Notes under the pieces: model-generated | The model's database searches: none | Told to the model about the DNA's origin: nothing | The model's input: the letters and a program-made list of their open reading frames with translations, nothing else | Shown here: piece by piece, positions 1-9,716 of the stretch | Position numbering within the stretch: position 1 is the stretch's first letter | Layout of the letters: each line of letters opens with the position of its first letter | NCBI RefSeq assembly: GCF_041435115.1 | Contig: NZ_CP108046.1 | Location: 124,001-188,000, forward strand | Direction of reading: 5' to 3' | Origin: Streptomyces sp. NBC_00289 | GTDB lineage: Bacteria; Actinomycetota; Actinomycetes; Streptomycetales; Streptomycetaceae | Length of the DNA stretch: 64,000 bases | Program-made: the position numbers and the translations under genes

Positions 1-870
1 CCATCACTCAAACAGCGCGTCGGCCGCGAGCGCACCGCCTCCGCGGAGGCACTGGAAGCCGAGCTCACCCTGCGATTACCAGCCCGGGGCATCCTGGAGC
101 ACCTCGCCCGGGCGGCACACTGGACCGGCTGGTGGCACCGCCTCGGACCACTGTCGGGGTTGGATCCGCGAAGCTGAAGGACCCGCTGGCCCGCTACGTG
201 GTCACCGCGTTCACCTACGGCTCCGGCCTCGGCGCCACCCAGGCGGCCCCGCACATGAACACCGTGACGGCGCACGAGTTGGCCGCGATCGCCAAACGCC
301 ACTGCACCGCGACGAACCTTGCCCGGGCCGGCGCTGACGTGGTCGACGCCCACCTCGACCTGGACCTGGTCCGGGCGTGGGGCGACGGGTCGGTGGCCGC
401 CGTGGACGGCACCATAATGGACGCCGCAGTCGACAACCTCCTGGCCGAGACCTCGATCCGGTACGGCGGCTACGGAGGCATCGCCCACCACCTGGTCGCC
501 GACACCTACCTCGCCCTGTTCTCCCGGTTCGTTCCCTGTGGCGTCTGGGAGGCCGTCTACCTGATCGACTCCCTGCTCCAGAACCAGTCGGCGGCCCGGC
601 CCGGGCCAGGTCCACGCCGACACGCAAGGCCAGTCCTTCCCAGTCTTCGGACTCGCCCATCTCCTGGGGATCGACCTGCTGCCCAGGATCCGCAACTTCC
701 AGGACCTCACCACCTTCCACCGCCCCCACCCCGCCGTGCGCTACCGGCACATCGACCCGCTGTTCTCCACCGACCCGCGCACCGCGATCGGCTGGGAGTT
801 GATCCGCCGCCACTGGCCCGACCTCATGCAGGTCGCCCTCTCCGTGAAGCACGGGTCTATCAGGAATTAG
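1..870 (+). pseudogene. Tn3-family transposase remnant (tnpA)
   Basis: Part of a Tn3-type DDE transposase. The readable protein moves between frames: WTGWWHRLGPLSG in frame 1 up to about 170, KDPLARYVVTAFTYGSGLG through VWEAVYLIDSLL in frame 3 to about 598, then GQSFPVFGLAHLLGIDLLPR back in frame 1 to the stop at 868-870. These segments match the order of the catalytic half of Tn3 TnpA proteins, including the ADGT region near 408 and the LGID region near 660. At least two frameshifts make it non-functional. It is cut at the left by the window edge and at the right by IS256-related DNA. No resolvase gene or terminal repeats of this transposon are seen nearby. Confidence 0.8.
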
Positions 871-918
871 GTGTGATTCGTCTGTTTGGCCTACGAGTTG
901 ATGGGTGGGCTGTTCGGC

Positions 919-1893
919 CTACAGCCGTCCGGCGGTAAGGCGGCCGCTCTTCGCCGTCAGCAGCATCTCTTTCACCTTGGGGAACTGCTCGCCGAGCATG
1001 TCGGCAACGGTGTCCAGCTGGGTGGCGACCAGTTCCGCAGTGGGCTGGGCGAAGACGGTCCGGATCGTCGCGGCGACCATTTCACCAGCGCCTTTGGGTA
1101 TGTGCGCGAAGCAGTTGCGCAGGAAGTGAACGCGGCACCGCTGATACGAGGAGCCCAGCATCACCTTGCGGATCGCCGCGATCAGTCCGCTGTGGTGGTC
1201 CGCGATGACCAGGCGGACGCCGCCCAGGCCGCGGGCACGGAGCGAGCGCAGGAACTCACTCCAGAACGCTTCGGTCTCGCTGTCCCCCACGGCGGTCCCG
1301 AGGACTTCGCGGCCGCCGTCCTCGGTGATGCCGGTGGCGATGACCACAGCCTGCGAGACGATCTGATGGTTCACCCGCACCTTGCAGTACGTCGCGTCCA
1401 GGTAGAGGTAGGGGAACCGGGTGTGGTCCAGAGGGCGGGTGCGGAACGCGGTCAGCGGCTCGTCGAGCTCGCCGCAGATGCGGGAGACCTCGCTCTTCGA
1501 TATGCCACTGTCCCCGCCCAGGGCCTTGACCAGGTCATCGACCGAGCGGGTGGAGACCCCATGGACATATGCTTCCATGATCACGGCATAGAGGGCCTGG
1601 TCGATGCGCCGTCGGCGTTCCAGCAGGCTGGGGAAGAAGCTGCCGGTGCGGAGCTTGGGAATCTCCAGGTCCAGATCGCCGGCCGGCGTGGTCAGGGTCT
1701 TGTCCCGGTGCCCGTTGCGCCACGCTGTCCGGGAACCGGTGTGCTCATTCCAGCCGGCACCGATGTGCGCGCTCACCTCGGCTTCGATCAGTTCCTGCAG
1801 CATTCGCTCTGCCACGCTGCGGACGAGCTCGATTCCGTCGGACGAGCGTAGTGACTCCAGCATCCTTATCAGGTCAGACTGGGACAGGGCCAT
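919..1893 (-). pseudogene. IS256-family transposase, copy A (3' truncated)
   Basis: Mutator/IS256-type DDE transposase. The start at 1893 is chosen because GAGGAG precedes ATG by about seven bases and the product opens MALSQSDLIRML. The N-terminal region, RTAWRNGHRDK, the first catalytic Asp in YLYLDATYCKVR, and VIADHHSGL with its second Asp are present. The C-terminal third, carrying the last catalytic Glu and seen whole in copy C (42794-43705), is replaced after about residue 313 by the unrelated tail SGRLTAGRL. The element's 5' end, shared with copy C, runs to about 2052. Copies A, B (8350-9000) and C are nearly identical over shared DNA, so they are recent relatives. Confidence 0.88.
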
Positions 1894-1949
1894 CACGTAC
1901 TCCTCATGGTTGAACTGGGCGTTCACCAAGAAGAGTTACGTGATGGCCC
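1887..1949 (-). promoter_or_regulatory. Start-codon-sequestering inverted repeat of IS256 copy A
   Basis: A perfect 13-bp inverted repeat has arms 1887-1899 (GGGCCATCACGTA) and 1937-1949 (TACGTGATGGCCC). In mRNA running leftward, the second arm contains the transposase ATG (1891-1893) and abuts its GGAG ribosome site. Only transcripts starting outside the element would carry both arms, so the hairpin could block translation of read-through RNA, as is known for IS10 and IS50. The same structure with one mismatch lies in copy C near 45131-45193. Confidence 0.55.
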
Positions 1950-2107
1950 TCCTCGCGTCAGGGAGCGTCGGACACCAGCAGAAGTGCGCCCCGGGCACCC
2001 GCCCGCGCACGCCCACAACTTGATCGGCTACACCACCAAGCGGGACATGACCCTTTCTCCCAAGCCCTGCGGCCTACTGTGTGCTCACACTGAGGGACGG
2101 GTGGCAT

Positions 2108-2944
2108 CTACTCTGCGGTCGGTTGAGGTGACACCGCTCGCAACGAGTAGAGGATCGGGAGATAGGTGTCGCTGAAGGGGAAGCGGTAGTTGCCGTCGGG
2201 TCCTTGGGGCAGGATGCGGCGTCCGTCGAACTCGGCCTCTGTGTGTTCGCCGAGGTGGTCCACGATCAGTCCGGCTCCGGCGGCCGCTGTCACGATCTCG
2301 CCCACGGAGTGAGGATACTGGACTACTTCCTGCGCCTCCATCAGCAGGTCCGGATCGGCATACGTGCCCGTGACCGCTTCTCGCTGGGGTTCGCCGCCGC
2401 CGTAGGGCCAGTCGGCCACGAGCGGCTCGTAGCTGGCCAGGGTTTGGAAGGCGGGATGCAGGTCGACCAGTACCAGCCTGCCACCAGGCCGCAGTGCCAT
2501 TGCCGTGCCGCGCATCCATGCATCGAGGTCAGCGATCCAGCACAGCACCCCGTAGGTGGCGATCACCCGGTCGAACCTGTCCGCCAGGTCGGATGGAAGG
2601 TTCTGCGTGTCCGCCTCGATGAAATCGGCGGTCAGCCCGGCGCGCTCGGCCAGCTCACGTGCCCGGGTGATCGCCGTCGACGAGAAATCGATGCCGGTGA
2701 CCCTGGCGCCCAGACGGGCCCAGTTGAGTGTGTCCATGCCGAAGTGGCACTGCAGATGCAGCACATCCTGGCCGGTCACATCACCGGCTAGCTCCAGCTC
2801 GATCCCGTAGAGCGTCTGGCGTCCGGCCAGGAACGAATCGACGTCGTAGAACATGTCATTCGGGGTCGTTCCGTGTGCCCGGGCGCGGGCGTCCCAAAGG
2901 GCGCGGTTCGCGGCGAGTTCCTCATCAAGGCGTTTTCCGTTCAT
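2108..2944 (-). CDS. Class I SAM-dependent methyltransferase
   Basis: Predicted cytosolic methyltransferase of 278 residues; the substrate cannot be told. The start at 2944 (MNGKRLDEELAANRALWDAR) is preferred because upstream codons read into group II intron DNA and look non-coding. The Rossmann fold is visible: VLHLQCHFGMDTLNWARLGA is motif I, ITGIDFSSTAITRARELAE-like sequence holds the acidic ribose-binding residue, and DRVIATYGVLCWI is the motif II region. The C-terminal half (HSVGEIVTAAAGAGL, then an FPFSDTYLPILYSL ending) is usual for stand-alone small-molecule methyltransferases of actinobacteria. No operon partner is seen: mobile DNA lies on both sides. It appears intact. Confidence 0.85.
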   Translation of the reverse strand: MNGKRLDEELAANRALWDARARAHGTTPNDMFYDVDSFLAGRQTLYGIELELAGDVTGQDVLHLQCHFGMDTLNWARLGARVTGIDFSSTAITRARELAERAGLTADFIEADTQNLPSDLADRFDRVIATYGVLCWIADLDAWMRGTAMALRPGGRLVLVDLHPAFQTLASYEPLVADWPYGGGEPQREAVTGTYADPDLLMEAQEVVQYPHSVGEIVTAAAGAGLIVDHLGEHTEAEFDGRRILPQGPDGNYRFPFSDTYLPILYSLRAVSPQPTAE

Positions 2945-3169
2945 GCCAGCAGTGTGACAAAGCCCCCACCGGATCTCGAACAGCCTCTGAAGATCGCTCC
3001 AGCTCAGGACGGGAAACCGTTTTCCTCCCGGGGAAACGGCCGACCGAGGACGGGATCTCGCTGTTCCAACCCCAGAAGGTTCCGGTGATCCGCTACCGAT
3101 ACCGGGGACGGAACATACCCACACCATGGACGCCAATACCGGCAGCCGTCGGCTGACTGGAGGCAAGAG

Positions 3170-3240
3170 CACGTGGAGAGCCGGATGCCCGGAGACGGGC
3201 ACGTCCGGTTCGGCGGGCGGGCCAGGAAAACGGAACAGTA
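3170..3240 (+). ncRNA. Group II intron 3' remnant (domain V)
   Basis: The DNA from about 3177 to 3212 folds as a textbook domain V: lower stem GAGCCGGA with TCCGGTTC, a two-base CG bulge, upper stem TGCCCG with CGGGCA and a GAGA tetraloop. The AGC catalytic triad is in the expected lower-stem place. A GC-rich possible domain VI follows to about 3240. No maturase gene precedes it, and IS630 starts about ten bases downstream, so only the 3' tail of an intron is left. Confidence 0.72.
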
Positions 3241-3249
3241 GCACTACAG

Positions 3250-4362
3250 ATCTTTATCTCGGTGCTTGACGGTCATTCCAGCAATACCAACCCGGTCCCG
3301 GCCAGGAATCCGCGCAGGAGGTGCGGGGCTTGCTTGATCTTGCTGAGTGCGGCGTCGGCGGCTTCTGCCAGCTCACGAATCGAACGGAATGCGCGGTTCG
3401 CGAGGAGATCTTTGACGATCTTCCACAGGAGCTCCACCGGGTTCAGTTCCGGCGTACGGCGGCAGTTGGACGATTCGTAGCCAGCGCTCCTGCCCCTCAG
3501 CCCACTCGCGTACCCCGGCGCTGGTGTGGCTGGAGTAGTTGTCCCATACGAGCGTGACGGGGCCGCCGAGGCGGGCGTACAGCATGGTCAGCAGGAGCGG
3601 GAAGTGCTCCTTGGTGTATCCCTCGCGACTCTTGTGCCACACAAGCAGCCTCGGCTCGAACCCGGGCCTGTAGGCGACGAACGCCACCATGTTCTCCCGG
3701 TCCCCGCGCGACCCGTTCAGCTTGATCACCGGAGTGGTGCCCCGCTGTCCCCAGGTGCGGCGCACCACGCCGGCGAGCGCCGCTCCGGACTCGTCCTCGA
3801 AGACGATCCAGCGCCCCTCGGTCACGGCTTGACCGGATGGGACACCGCCGGCCACGTCTCCGTGCGCCATGCGGCGATCGCCTCCTCGTCGCGCTGGACC
3901 GCCTGCGTCTTCGGAACCTGCCACGACCAGCCCAGACGGTCCATGAGGTACCACACCCCCGGCACCGTGAACCGCGCCCCGTACTTCTCCTCGATCACGC
4001 GCGCGATACGCGCGAGCGTCCAGCCCTGGCCCTCCCAGCCGTGCGCCGACGCCCCAAGTCGTAACTCTCGCAGCAACTCCTGCTCCTGCTGCGGCGTCAG
4101 ATACGAGCGGGACCCGTTCGGCCGCGCCACAAGCGCCTCACGACCGCCCTCCCGCCACGCCGCATGCCACTGGCCGACCGCCCGCCGGGACACCCCCAGC
4201 AGCCGGGCCACATGCGCCTGCCTCACATCCTGTTCGAACAGGTCGGCGGCCTGCATCCGCCGCGCCTCCCGCTCAGCCGGCCCCCAACGCGCGGCATTCG
4301 AAGTCCCCATACCGCCCATATGCCCGAACTGACAGATCATCAAGCAAGACCTTAAAGATCAG
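3250..4362 (-). mobile_element. IS630-family element 1
   Basis: An element of about 1.1 kb enclosing a broken transposase. Its ends form an imperfect inverted repeat: GATCTTTATCTCGGTGCTTGA at the left, and the reverse complement of about 4340-4360 at the right, which shares GATCTTTA and GCTTGA. The right end recurs at 39907-39975 upstream of the lanthipeptide operon. Flanking TA duplication could not be fixed with certainty. Confidence 0.7.
3273..4343 (-). pseudogene. IS630-family transposase 1, frameshifted
   Basis: Two overlapping frames together make an IS630 transposase. The first (3822-4343) has the helix-turn-helix half: RRMQAADLFEQDVRQAHVAR, LLGVSRRAVGQWHAAWREGG and the winged-helix region to the stop at 3822. 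The second has the DDE half: RWIVFEDESG with catalytic Asp, LVWDNYSSHTS with the second Asp, then LPPYA. A further shift near 3470 is needed to read the usual PELNPVELLWK ending with the last acidic residue and to reach the stop at 3273. A programmed shift could explain the first break but not the second. Confidence 0.75.
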
Positions 4363-4526
4363 TACTGGCGGACGCACGCTCTAACAAGAGCGCCACGGCC
4401 AAGGCGTTTATAGAACTCGCCCTGCATCAAAGTAACGCAGGGATGCTCATACTCGGCTACGTGCCCCCGAAGGGCGGCATGCAACTCACGCTTGACGGGA
4501 TCGCATCGAAGCTCCTTTGCTTCCAA
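4359..4526 (-). CDS. Short protein fragment next to IS630 (unknown)
   Basis: An open frame of 55 residues from a possible TTG at 4526. It contains CDPVKRELHAALRGHVAEY and MQGEFYKRLGRGALV, which look protein-like, but I do not recognise the family. Its stop lies inside the IS630 terminal repeat, so the reading frame was probably cut there and this is the leftover of a longer gene. No ribosome site is clear. It could be a chance frame. Confidence 0.25.
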   Translation of the reverse strand: MEAKELRCDPVKRELHAALRGHVAEYEHPCVTLMQGEFYKRLGRGALVRACVRQY

Positions 4527-4660
4527 GCGAGTTGGTAGCTCACCTTAAACCAACGGAGCTTCAGCGCATCTACATTTCCCAGTTGACCAGAACGCACGCA
4601 GGAACAGGGATAGCAGGTGCACTGGGAATGTAGCTGGGTGTGGAACCCCCCACAGCTACA

Positions 4661-5083
4661 CTACTGAACAAGCTGCTTGTAGTAGTAGTTTTTTGAGATG
4701 TAGTAGACCTTCTTGCACGGCCCACCCTCCGGGGGGACGTCTGAGCAGTCATGGCCAATGGAAAGCTGCGCAGAGGTATCACTGTCGAACACAGTGAACG
4801 CAGCCCCGCAATGCTCCTTGGCAATGGCTGAGGAATTGTAGAGATTATGAGTCGCATGGTTAGCAAATGCAACCATAGCTTCATTATCCGTGTAGCCGTG
4901 GTACTCGGTTATCACATGGACAGAACAAGGGTCCCCCTGCGGCATCTGTACGCTGGCTTGCCAGGTCGTGCTCTCGCTCTGCTGAGGGATCACCGAAGCG
5001 TTGGCCGTGCCGGTTGCTACAGATGCGAGAGCGAAGGCCGCTAGACCGAGTGCCAGGGATCGGGATCTCAAAGACATGTACAC
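4661..5083 (-). CDS. Small secreted protein with four cysteines, unknown function
   Basis: A 140-residue protein; starts at 5083 or 5077 (MSLRSRSLALGL) are both possible. A clear Sec signal peptide has basic MSLRSRS, then LALGLAAFALASVATG, and cleavage after TANA. The mature part of about 110 residues has four Cys (DPCSVH, KEHCGAA, HDCSDV, GPCKK), which could form two disulfides outside the cell. It is richer in AT than the IS DNA around it, and the C terminus is Tyr/Lys rich (YYISKNYYYKQL). I do not recognise the family. It stands alone between IS630 and IS30; the 320 bp upstream of it up to IS30 hold nothing else I can name. Confidence 0.6.
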   Translation of the reverse strand: MYMSLRSRSLALGLAAFALASVATGTANASVIPQQSESTTWQASVQMPQGDPCSVHVITEYHGYTDNEAMVAFANHATHNLYNSSAIAKEHCGAAFTVFDSDTSAQLSIGHDCSDVPPEGGPCKKVYYISKNYYYKQLVQ

Positions 5084-5407
5084 CCCTCAGGCGTAGTTGG
5101 AAATCAAAGCATCCCGCCAAATTCTAATGGCCGACAGAGTAATCGATACTGAATTACTTCCCCGTCCGCCAGTAATTTGTGATGTTCCATCAGTTCTCAA
5201 GCAGTCGTTTCGAAGGTGTTGGTGTAAGGTACGGGCGCGTGACTGAACCATGAATTTTTCACAACCCCCTTTGTTGCTATCGCCGTTGACCACATTCCCC
5301 TCGACAAACGTGGAGTACTGATCTTTGACCTCGATTCGCCTGTGGTCTGATCAGCTCGTACTACAGCCTCAGATCTCGTGACTGTTGATCGGTGATGTCG
5401 TTGTCTG

Positions 5408-6901
5408 GGCGAGTTCAACCAGTCGTTGCAACACCGGGCTGTTGCAGCGAGCGTAGCTGTTCTTCGAAGACCTCGGCCGGCGTCCGCCAACCCAGGACTT
5501 TGCGGGGCCGGTTGTTGATCGCCATGGCGACGGCTTCGAGGTCCGTGAACGACCAGCGGGAGAGATCGGTGCCCTTCGGGAAGTACTGGCGCAGCAGCCC
5601 GTTCGTGTTCTCGTTCGTCGGTCGTTGCCAGGGCGAGTGCGGATCGGCGAAGAACACCTTCGTCCCGGTATCGAGAGCGAACTGGGTATGACCGGAGTTC
5701 CTTCCCACGGTCCCAGGTGAGGGTCTTACGTAGCTGCTCAGGCAATTGCGTCATCGACGTGGTGAGCGCCGCGTTCATCGCGATCGCGCCGTAGCCCCCG
5801 AGCGAGGGGCCGTTCTTCACGGGCGGATTCTCGCCCCAGCCCTCCAGACGGGGCAGGTGCACCAGGAGCGTGGAGCGGCTGCTGCGCTCGACGAGCGTGC
5901 CGATCGCGGAGCGGCCCGTCCCGATAATCAAATCGCCTTCCCAGTGTCCGGGGACCGCGCGGTCCGTGGCCTCGGCGGGGCGTTCGCTGAGGACGACGTC
6001 CGCGGTGACATGCCCCTGCGGCTTGTTCTGCGACCGTGCACGGGGAGCCCGCAGCGCCCGGCCGGTGCGCAGGCACGTCACCAGTTCCCGCTTGAGCGCG
6101 CCACGGCCTTCGATGAACAGCGCCTGGTAGATCGCTTCGTGGCTGATGCGCATGGACTCATCATCGGGGAAGTCGACACGGAGTCGGTGCGAAATCTGCT
6201 CCGGACTCCATGCCGTCGCCCAACGTCTGTCCTGACGGTGCGGCTTGTTCAGCCCTTTCCATGCGGGCGTCTTGGGCCCGGTGACGGTCATGTTGTCGGG
6301 GCGACGGATGCTGCCGGCGAGCCGGTCCTCTACGTACTCACGCAACCGGTCGTTACCCAGGAGTTTCGCGTTCCTCGGGCGCTTGGCCGCCTGCTGAGCC
6401 TTCCACTGGGCGACCGTCGCGCGGTATTCCTGCTTGCCGCCGCGCGTGGCGGCGTTGCGGCGCAGTTCGCGAGAGATTGTCCCGGGGTCTCGCCCCAGGG
6501 CGCGGGCGATCTCGCGCACGCCCTTGCTCATCGCCATGAGGATCGCGATCTCCTCGCGCTCTTCGAACGTGAGGTACCGGCCCGCGGGCTCGGCCAACGA
6601 GATCGGAGGCATGCCGCCAGCGTGACGAAACCACCTCGCACCCACCGGCCACGACACGCCGACCACCAACGACGCCTCCACCGTCGTGACCCCCGTGGCG
6701 ATCAGTCGCCAGAACTGGCGCTGCACGACCCGAGAAGGATCAGGCCGCCCCGGCGAACGCATCGCCGGCCGCAACGCACGGTCAGCGCGCCACTGCCGAC
6801 GCCGCCCCTCCGGAACATCGCTGGTCTTCAAACTCCAGTCCGCCGTGGCCACGTCGCACACCTCCGAGATCAGGGTGTTGCGACGACCAGTTGAATCCAC
6901 C
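5408..6901 (-). mobile_element. IS30-family element 1
   Basis: The ends form a 27-bp inverted repeat with about 21 matches: inward from 6901 the sequence starts GGTGGATTCAACTGG, and inward from 5408 it starts GGCGAGTTCAACCAG. Both continue to GCAACAC. At the right it is inserted in an IS3 transposase gene directly after the HSDRGSN codons. The other half of that IS3 gene is not at the left side, so a deletion or exchange has followed. The same IS30 type starts at 48219. Confidence 0.8.
5415..6900 (-). pseudogene. IS30-family transposase 1, frameshifted
   Basis: IS30-type DDE transposase with an N-terminal extension. In order: the IS30 helix-turn-helix LTFEEREEIAILMAMSKG and REIARALGRDPGTISRELRR, the WSPEQISHRLR segment, HWEGDLIIGTGRSAIGTLVE with the first catalytic Asp, and LTWDRGKEL with the second. 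The frame breaks near 5700. The remainder, FADPHSPWQRPTNENTNGLL and RQYFPKGTDLS with the catalytic Glu, is read in the next frame to the stop at 5415. Translation may begin at a GTG inside the terminal repeat or at an internal ATG. One base change would restore it. Confidence 0.82.
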
Positions 6902-7656
6902 GTTACTTCCGCGATCCGAGTGAAATATCGCGTCGGCCGAGAGGTTCCTGTTCCGTGCCGCGTTACGGATCGCCCTGGATATCAGTGGGGTTTGGTAGTG
7001 GTCGTCCATCGCGTAACCGATGACTTCCTTCGTGCAGCAGTCGATTACCGTCGCGAGGTACAGCCAGCCTTCCCCGGTCCCGATATAAGTAATGTCACCG
7101 ACGAGCTTTTCGCCGGGCGCGTCCGCGGTGAAGTTGCGGCCGACGAGGTCCGGCACCTGGCCGGCCGCGGCCTTGGTGAGGTTGAACCTCTTCGGCTGTG
7201 GCTGGCAGGACTCAAGTCCCAGCTCGCGCATCAGGCGGCGGACCAGTTCCAGGCCGACGCTGATGCCCCAGCGGTGCAGCTGGGCTTGGATGCGACGGTG
7301 GCCGTAGGTGCTGTCGGAAATGTCGAAGGCTTTCTTGATGAGCAGTTTCAGTTCCTCGCGCCGCTGTGCCGTCGCGGATTCCGGGCGGGATCGCCAGTCG
7401 TAGTAGCCGGATCTGGAGACGCCGAGTCTGCCGCACATGAACTCGACGCTATATGCGCACTCCGCAGTGTCGAGCCGCATCTCATCGATGAACTGTACTT
7501 GCTTGCTACCGGGGATCCTTCGCGAAGTACGCCGCGCATTTTTTCAGGAAGGAGTTTTCCATCTCCAGCTCACGGTTCCGCCGTTCGAGTTCCTTCAGGC
7601 GTACCCGCTCGTTCACCGTCAATTCTGCATCGGGAGCCGGTTCCTGCTGCTTCTGG
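6902..7656 (-). pseudogene. IS3-family element 1, fragment
   Basis: Middle part of an IS3 (IS150-like) element nearly identical to the intact copy at 56983-58271. It has the last third of orfA (KELERRNRELEMENSFLKK) and orfB up to the catalytic motif HSDRGSN, where IS30 is inserted. Catalytic Asp regions VGDITYIGTGEGWLYLAT and HSDRG are readable. Near 7489 one base present in the intact copy is missing, which shifts the start of orfB. At 7656 it is joined to IS630 DNA. Not functional. Confidence 0.85.
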
Positions 7657-8349
7657 GGCGCCGTCGGGCCGGGCGGCCCGGATCGACTTCAGGGCCGCCA
7701 GGCTGTGGTCGCCGCCTTTGCGGCGGCGGGTCACACCCCAGAGCTGGTCGTCACCGATGGAGTAAGCAGCCGTGGAAGTAGCGGATGCCGTGCGTGCGGT
7801 GGTAGGTGGCCGGCAATCGCTCAGGTCTCTTCTCCGGAGCCCAGGCGGAGCCGTGGCAAGGGCGGATCGACAGCGGGCCGAACTGGTCGAAGGCGAAGCA
7901 CCGATCCGGGAAATGCCTGGTCACGTGCTCGATACGGTCGAGCTTGGCTTCCTTGTCGGGGTCTTTTGGACTCCTTCCAGGTCCGCGTGCGCTGGAAGGA
8001 GATCCCGTGCTCGCGCAGGATCTGCCGCAGCCGCTCCCGGCCGATCCTGACCGTCCGGACCCGGTTGCGGGCCAGGTGGTCGGCGAGCTTGCGCAGACTC
8101 CAGTGCGTGAACGGACGTCCCAGCGTTGCGGGGCGGGTCTTGGCCGTCGCAATGATGAACTTGCGTTCCTCATCATTGATCAGGCGGGGACAGCCTCCCG
8201 CCCACCGAGGGTCCAGCGCAGCCAGGCCCTTCTTGTTGAAGGCGTGAATCACGTCGCGGACGGTGTCCTCGTGAGCAGCCACCAACCGGGCGATCGCCGT
8301 GACCGGGGTACCCGACGCCGACGCCATGATGATCAGAGCCCGCCTGACA
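7657..8349 (-). pseudogene. IS630-family transposase 2, internal fragment
   Basis: N-terminal and middle part of a second IS630 type, distinct from the other two in the window. Readable pieces are ASASGTPVTAIARLVAAHED (helix-turn-helix), WAGGCPRLINDEERKFII, FTHWSLRKLADHL, REHGISFQRTRTWKESK, then after frame changes CFAFDQFGPLSIRP with the first Asp, RLPATYHRTHGIRYFHG, and AYSIGDDQLWGVTRRRKGG near 7690-7735. It is joined in frame at 8350 to IS256 copy B and at 7656 to IS3, so neither natural end is present. Confidence 0.78.
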
Positions 8350-9000
8350 GCGCCTTTGGGTATGTGCGCGAAGCAATTGCGCAGGAAGTGAACGCGGCAC
8401 CGCTGATACGAGGAGCCCAGCATCACCTTGCGGATCGCCGCGATCAGTCCGCTGTGGTGGTCCGCGATGACCAGGCGGACGCCGCCCAGGCCGCGGGCAC
8501 GGAGCGAGCGCAGGAACTCACTCCAGAACGCTTCGGTCTCGCTGTCCCCCACGGCGGTCCCGAGGACTTCGCGGCCGCCGTCTTCAGTGATGCCGGTGGC
8601 GATGACCACAGCCTGCGAGACGATCTGATGGTTCACCCGCACCTTGCAGTACGTCGCGTCCAGGTAGAGGTAGGGGAACCGGGTGTGGTCCAGAGGGCGG
8701 GTGCGGAACGCGGTCAGCGGCTCGTCGAGCTCGCCGCAGATGCGGGAGACCTCGCTCTTCGATATGCCACTGTCCCCGCCCAGGGCCTTGACCAGGTCAT
8801 CGACCGAGCGGGTGGAGACCCCATGGACATATGCTTCCATGATCACGGCATAGAGGGCCTGGTCGATGCGCCGTCGGCGTTCCAGCAGGCTGGGGAAGAA
8901 GCTGCCGGTGCGGAGCTTGGGAATCTCCAGGTCCAGATCGCCGGCCGGCGTGGTCAGGGTCTTGTCCCGGTGCCCGTTGCGCCACGCTGTCCGGGAACCG
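8350..9000 (-). pseudogene. IS256 copy B, internal fragment fused to IS630
   Basis: Internal part of the same IS256 as copies A and C, from RTAWRNGHRDK to CFAHIPKGA, differing from copy A by only a few bases. Both element ends are missing. At 8350 the frame continues without a stop into the IS630 protein, and at 9000 the DNA joins IS701. The open frame across both junctions on the minus strand (about 7821-9293) therefore mixes three element families; its IS701 part is read out of sense. Confidence 0.82.
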
Positions 9001-9716
9001 CGCCCTGACCTGGAAGGGTGCCAGACGCCCTGGCGACTGGACGGCCGTGGAGCGTCACTTCCGCGACGGGCACACCGAGACCTGGTGGGCCGCCGATGCC
9101 CGACTGGGCGGCTACGGTCCCGACTCGCCCTGCCGACTGGTCGTGGCCACCACCGACCCAGCCCGGCTGCCGGAGAAGGCCACCTGGTACCTGGCCACCA
9201 ACCTGCCCCACCCCGACGCACCCCACGCCGCCACCAGCCCGCATCCGCCGGCCGACCTCGCCGAGATCGTCCGCCTCTACGGCCTGCGGCCATGGATCGA
9301 GCAGAGCTACAAACAGATCAAGGACGAACTCGGCTGGGCCGACTTCCAGGTCCGCTCCGATCGCGCCATCCGCCGCCACCAGACCCTGGTCAACTGTGCC
9401 TTCTCCTTCTGCTGGGACCAGTGGTTCAACCCACCCGGACCCCTGGATGACACCGCCCCGGACCCGTGCCCCGACGAGGGGCCAGAGAGGGGGACCAACC
9501 GAACCCCACCCACCCCAACTGCCCTGCTGGCCCAAGGCATTACGTTCGGTCCGCGCCTGGCTCACCCCCGCCACCACCCTGAACCGATGGTGGCGATCCT
9601 GGACGGACAGAGACCCACCCCCCGACCTCCAGGCCCTGATCGACGCGGTCACCACCGGACACGGCCTTGATCTCTACCTCCGGATTTAACGAACTACCGG
9701 TAACGGTAGTTCGTTA
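9001..9716 (+). pseudogene. IS701-family element 1, 3' half
   Basis: The 3' half of an IS701 element, almost identical to the full copy at 10885-12415 and inverted to it. It starts at ALTWKGARRPGDWTAVERHF, keeps the catalytic region LRPWIEQSYKQIKDELGWAD and VNCAFSFCWDQWF, and ends with a terminal repeat to about 9707. After a frame change near 9515 the tail LPCWPKALRSVRAWLTPAT can be read to the stop near 9690. The full copy shows the same frame change. Confidence 0.85.

Noticed and set aside
4661..5083. Small secreted protein as an immunity protein for the RHS toxin
   Set aside because: It is more than 11 kb away, has its own signal peptide and is separated by many IS elements; nothing links the two.
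5746..6894. Plus-strand frame of 382 codons over the IS30 region
   Set aside because: Antisense shadow of the IS30 transposase; it repeats over the second IS30 copy at 48226-49836, which only reflects the shared DNA.
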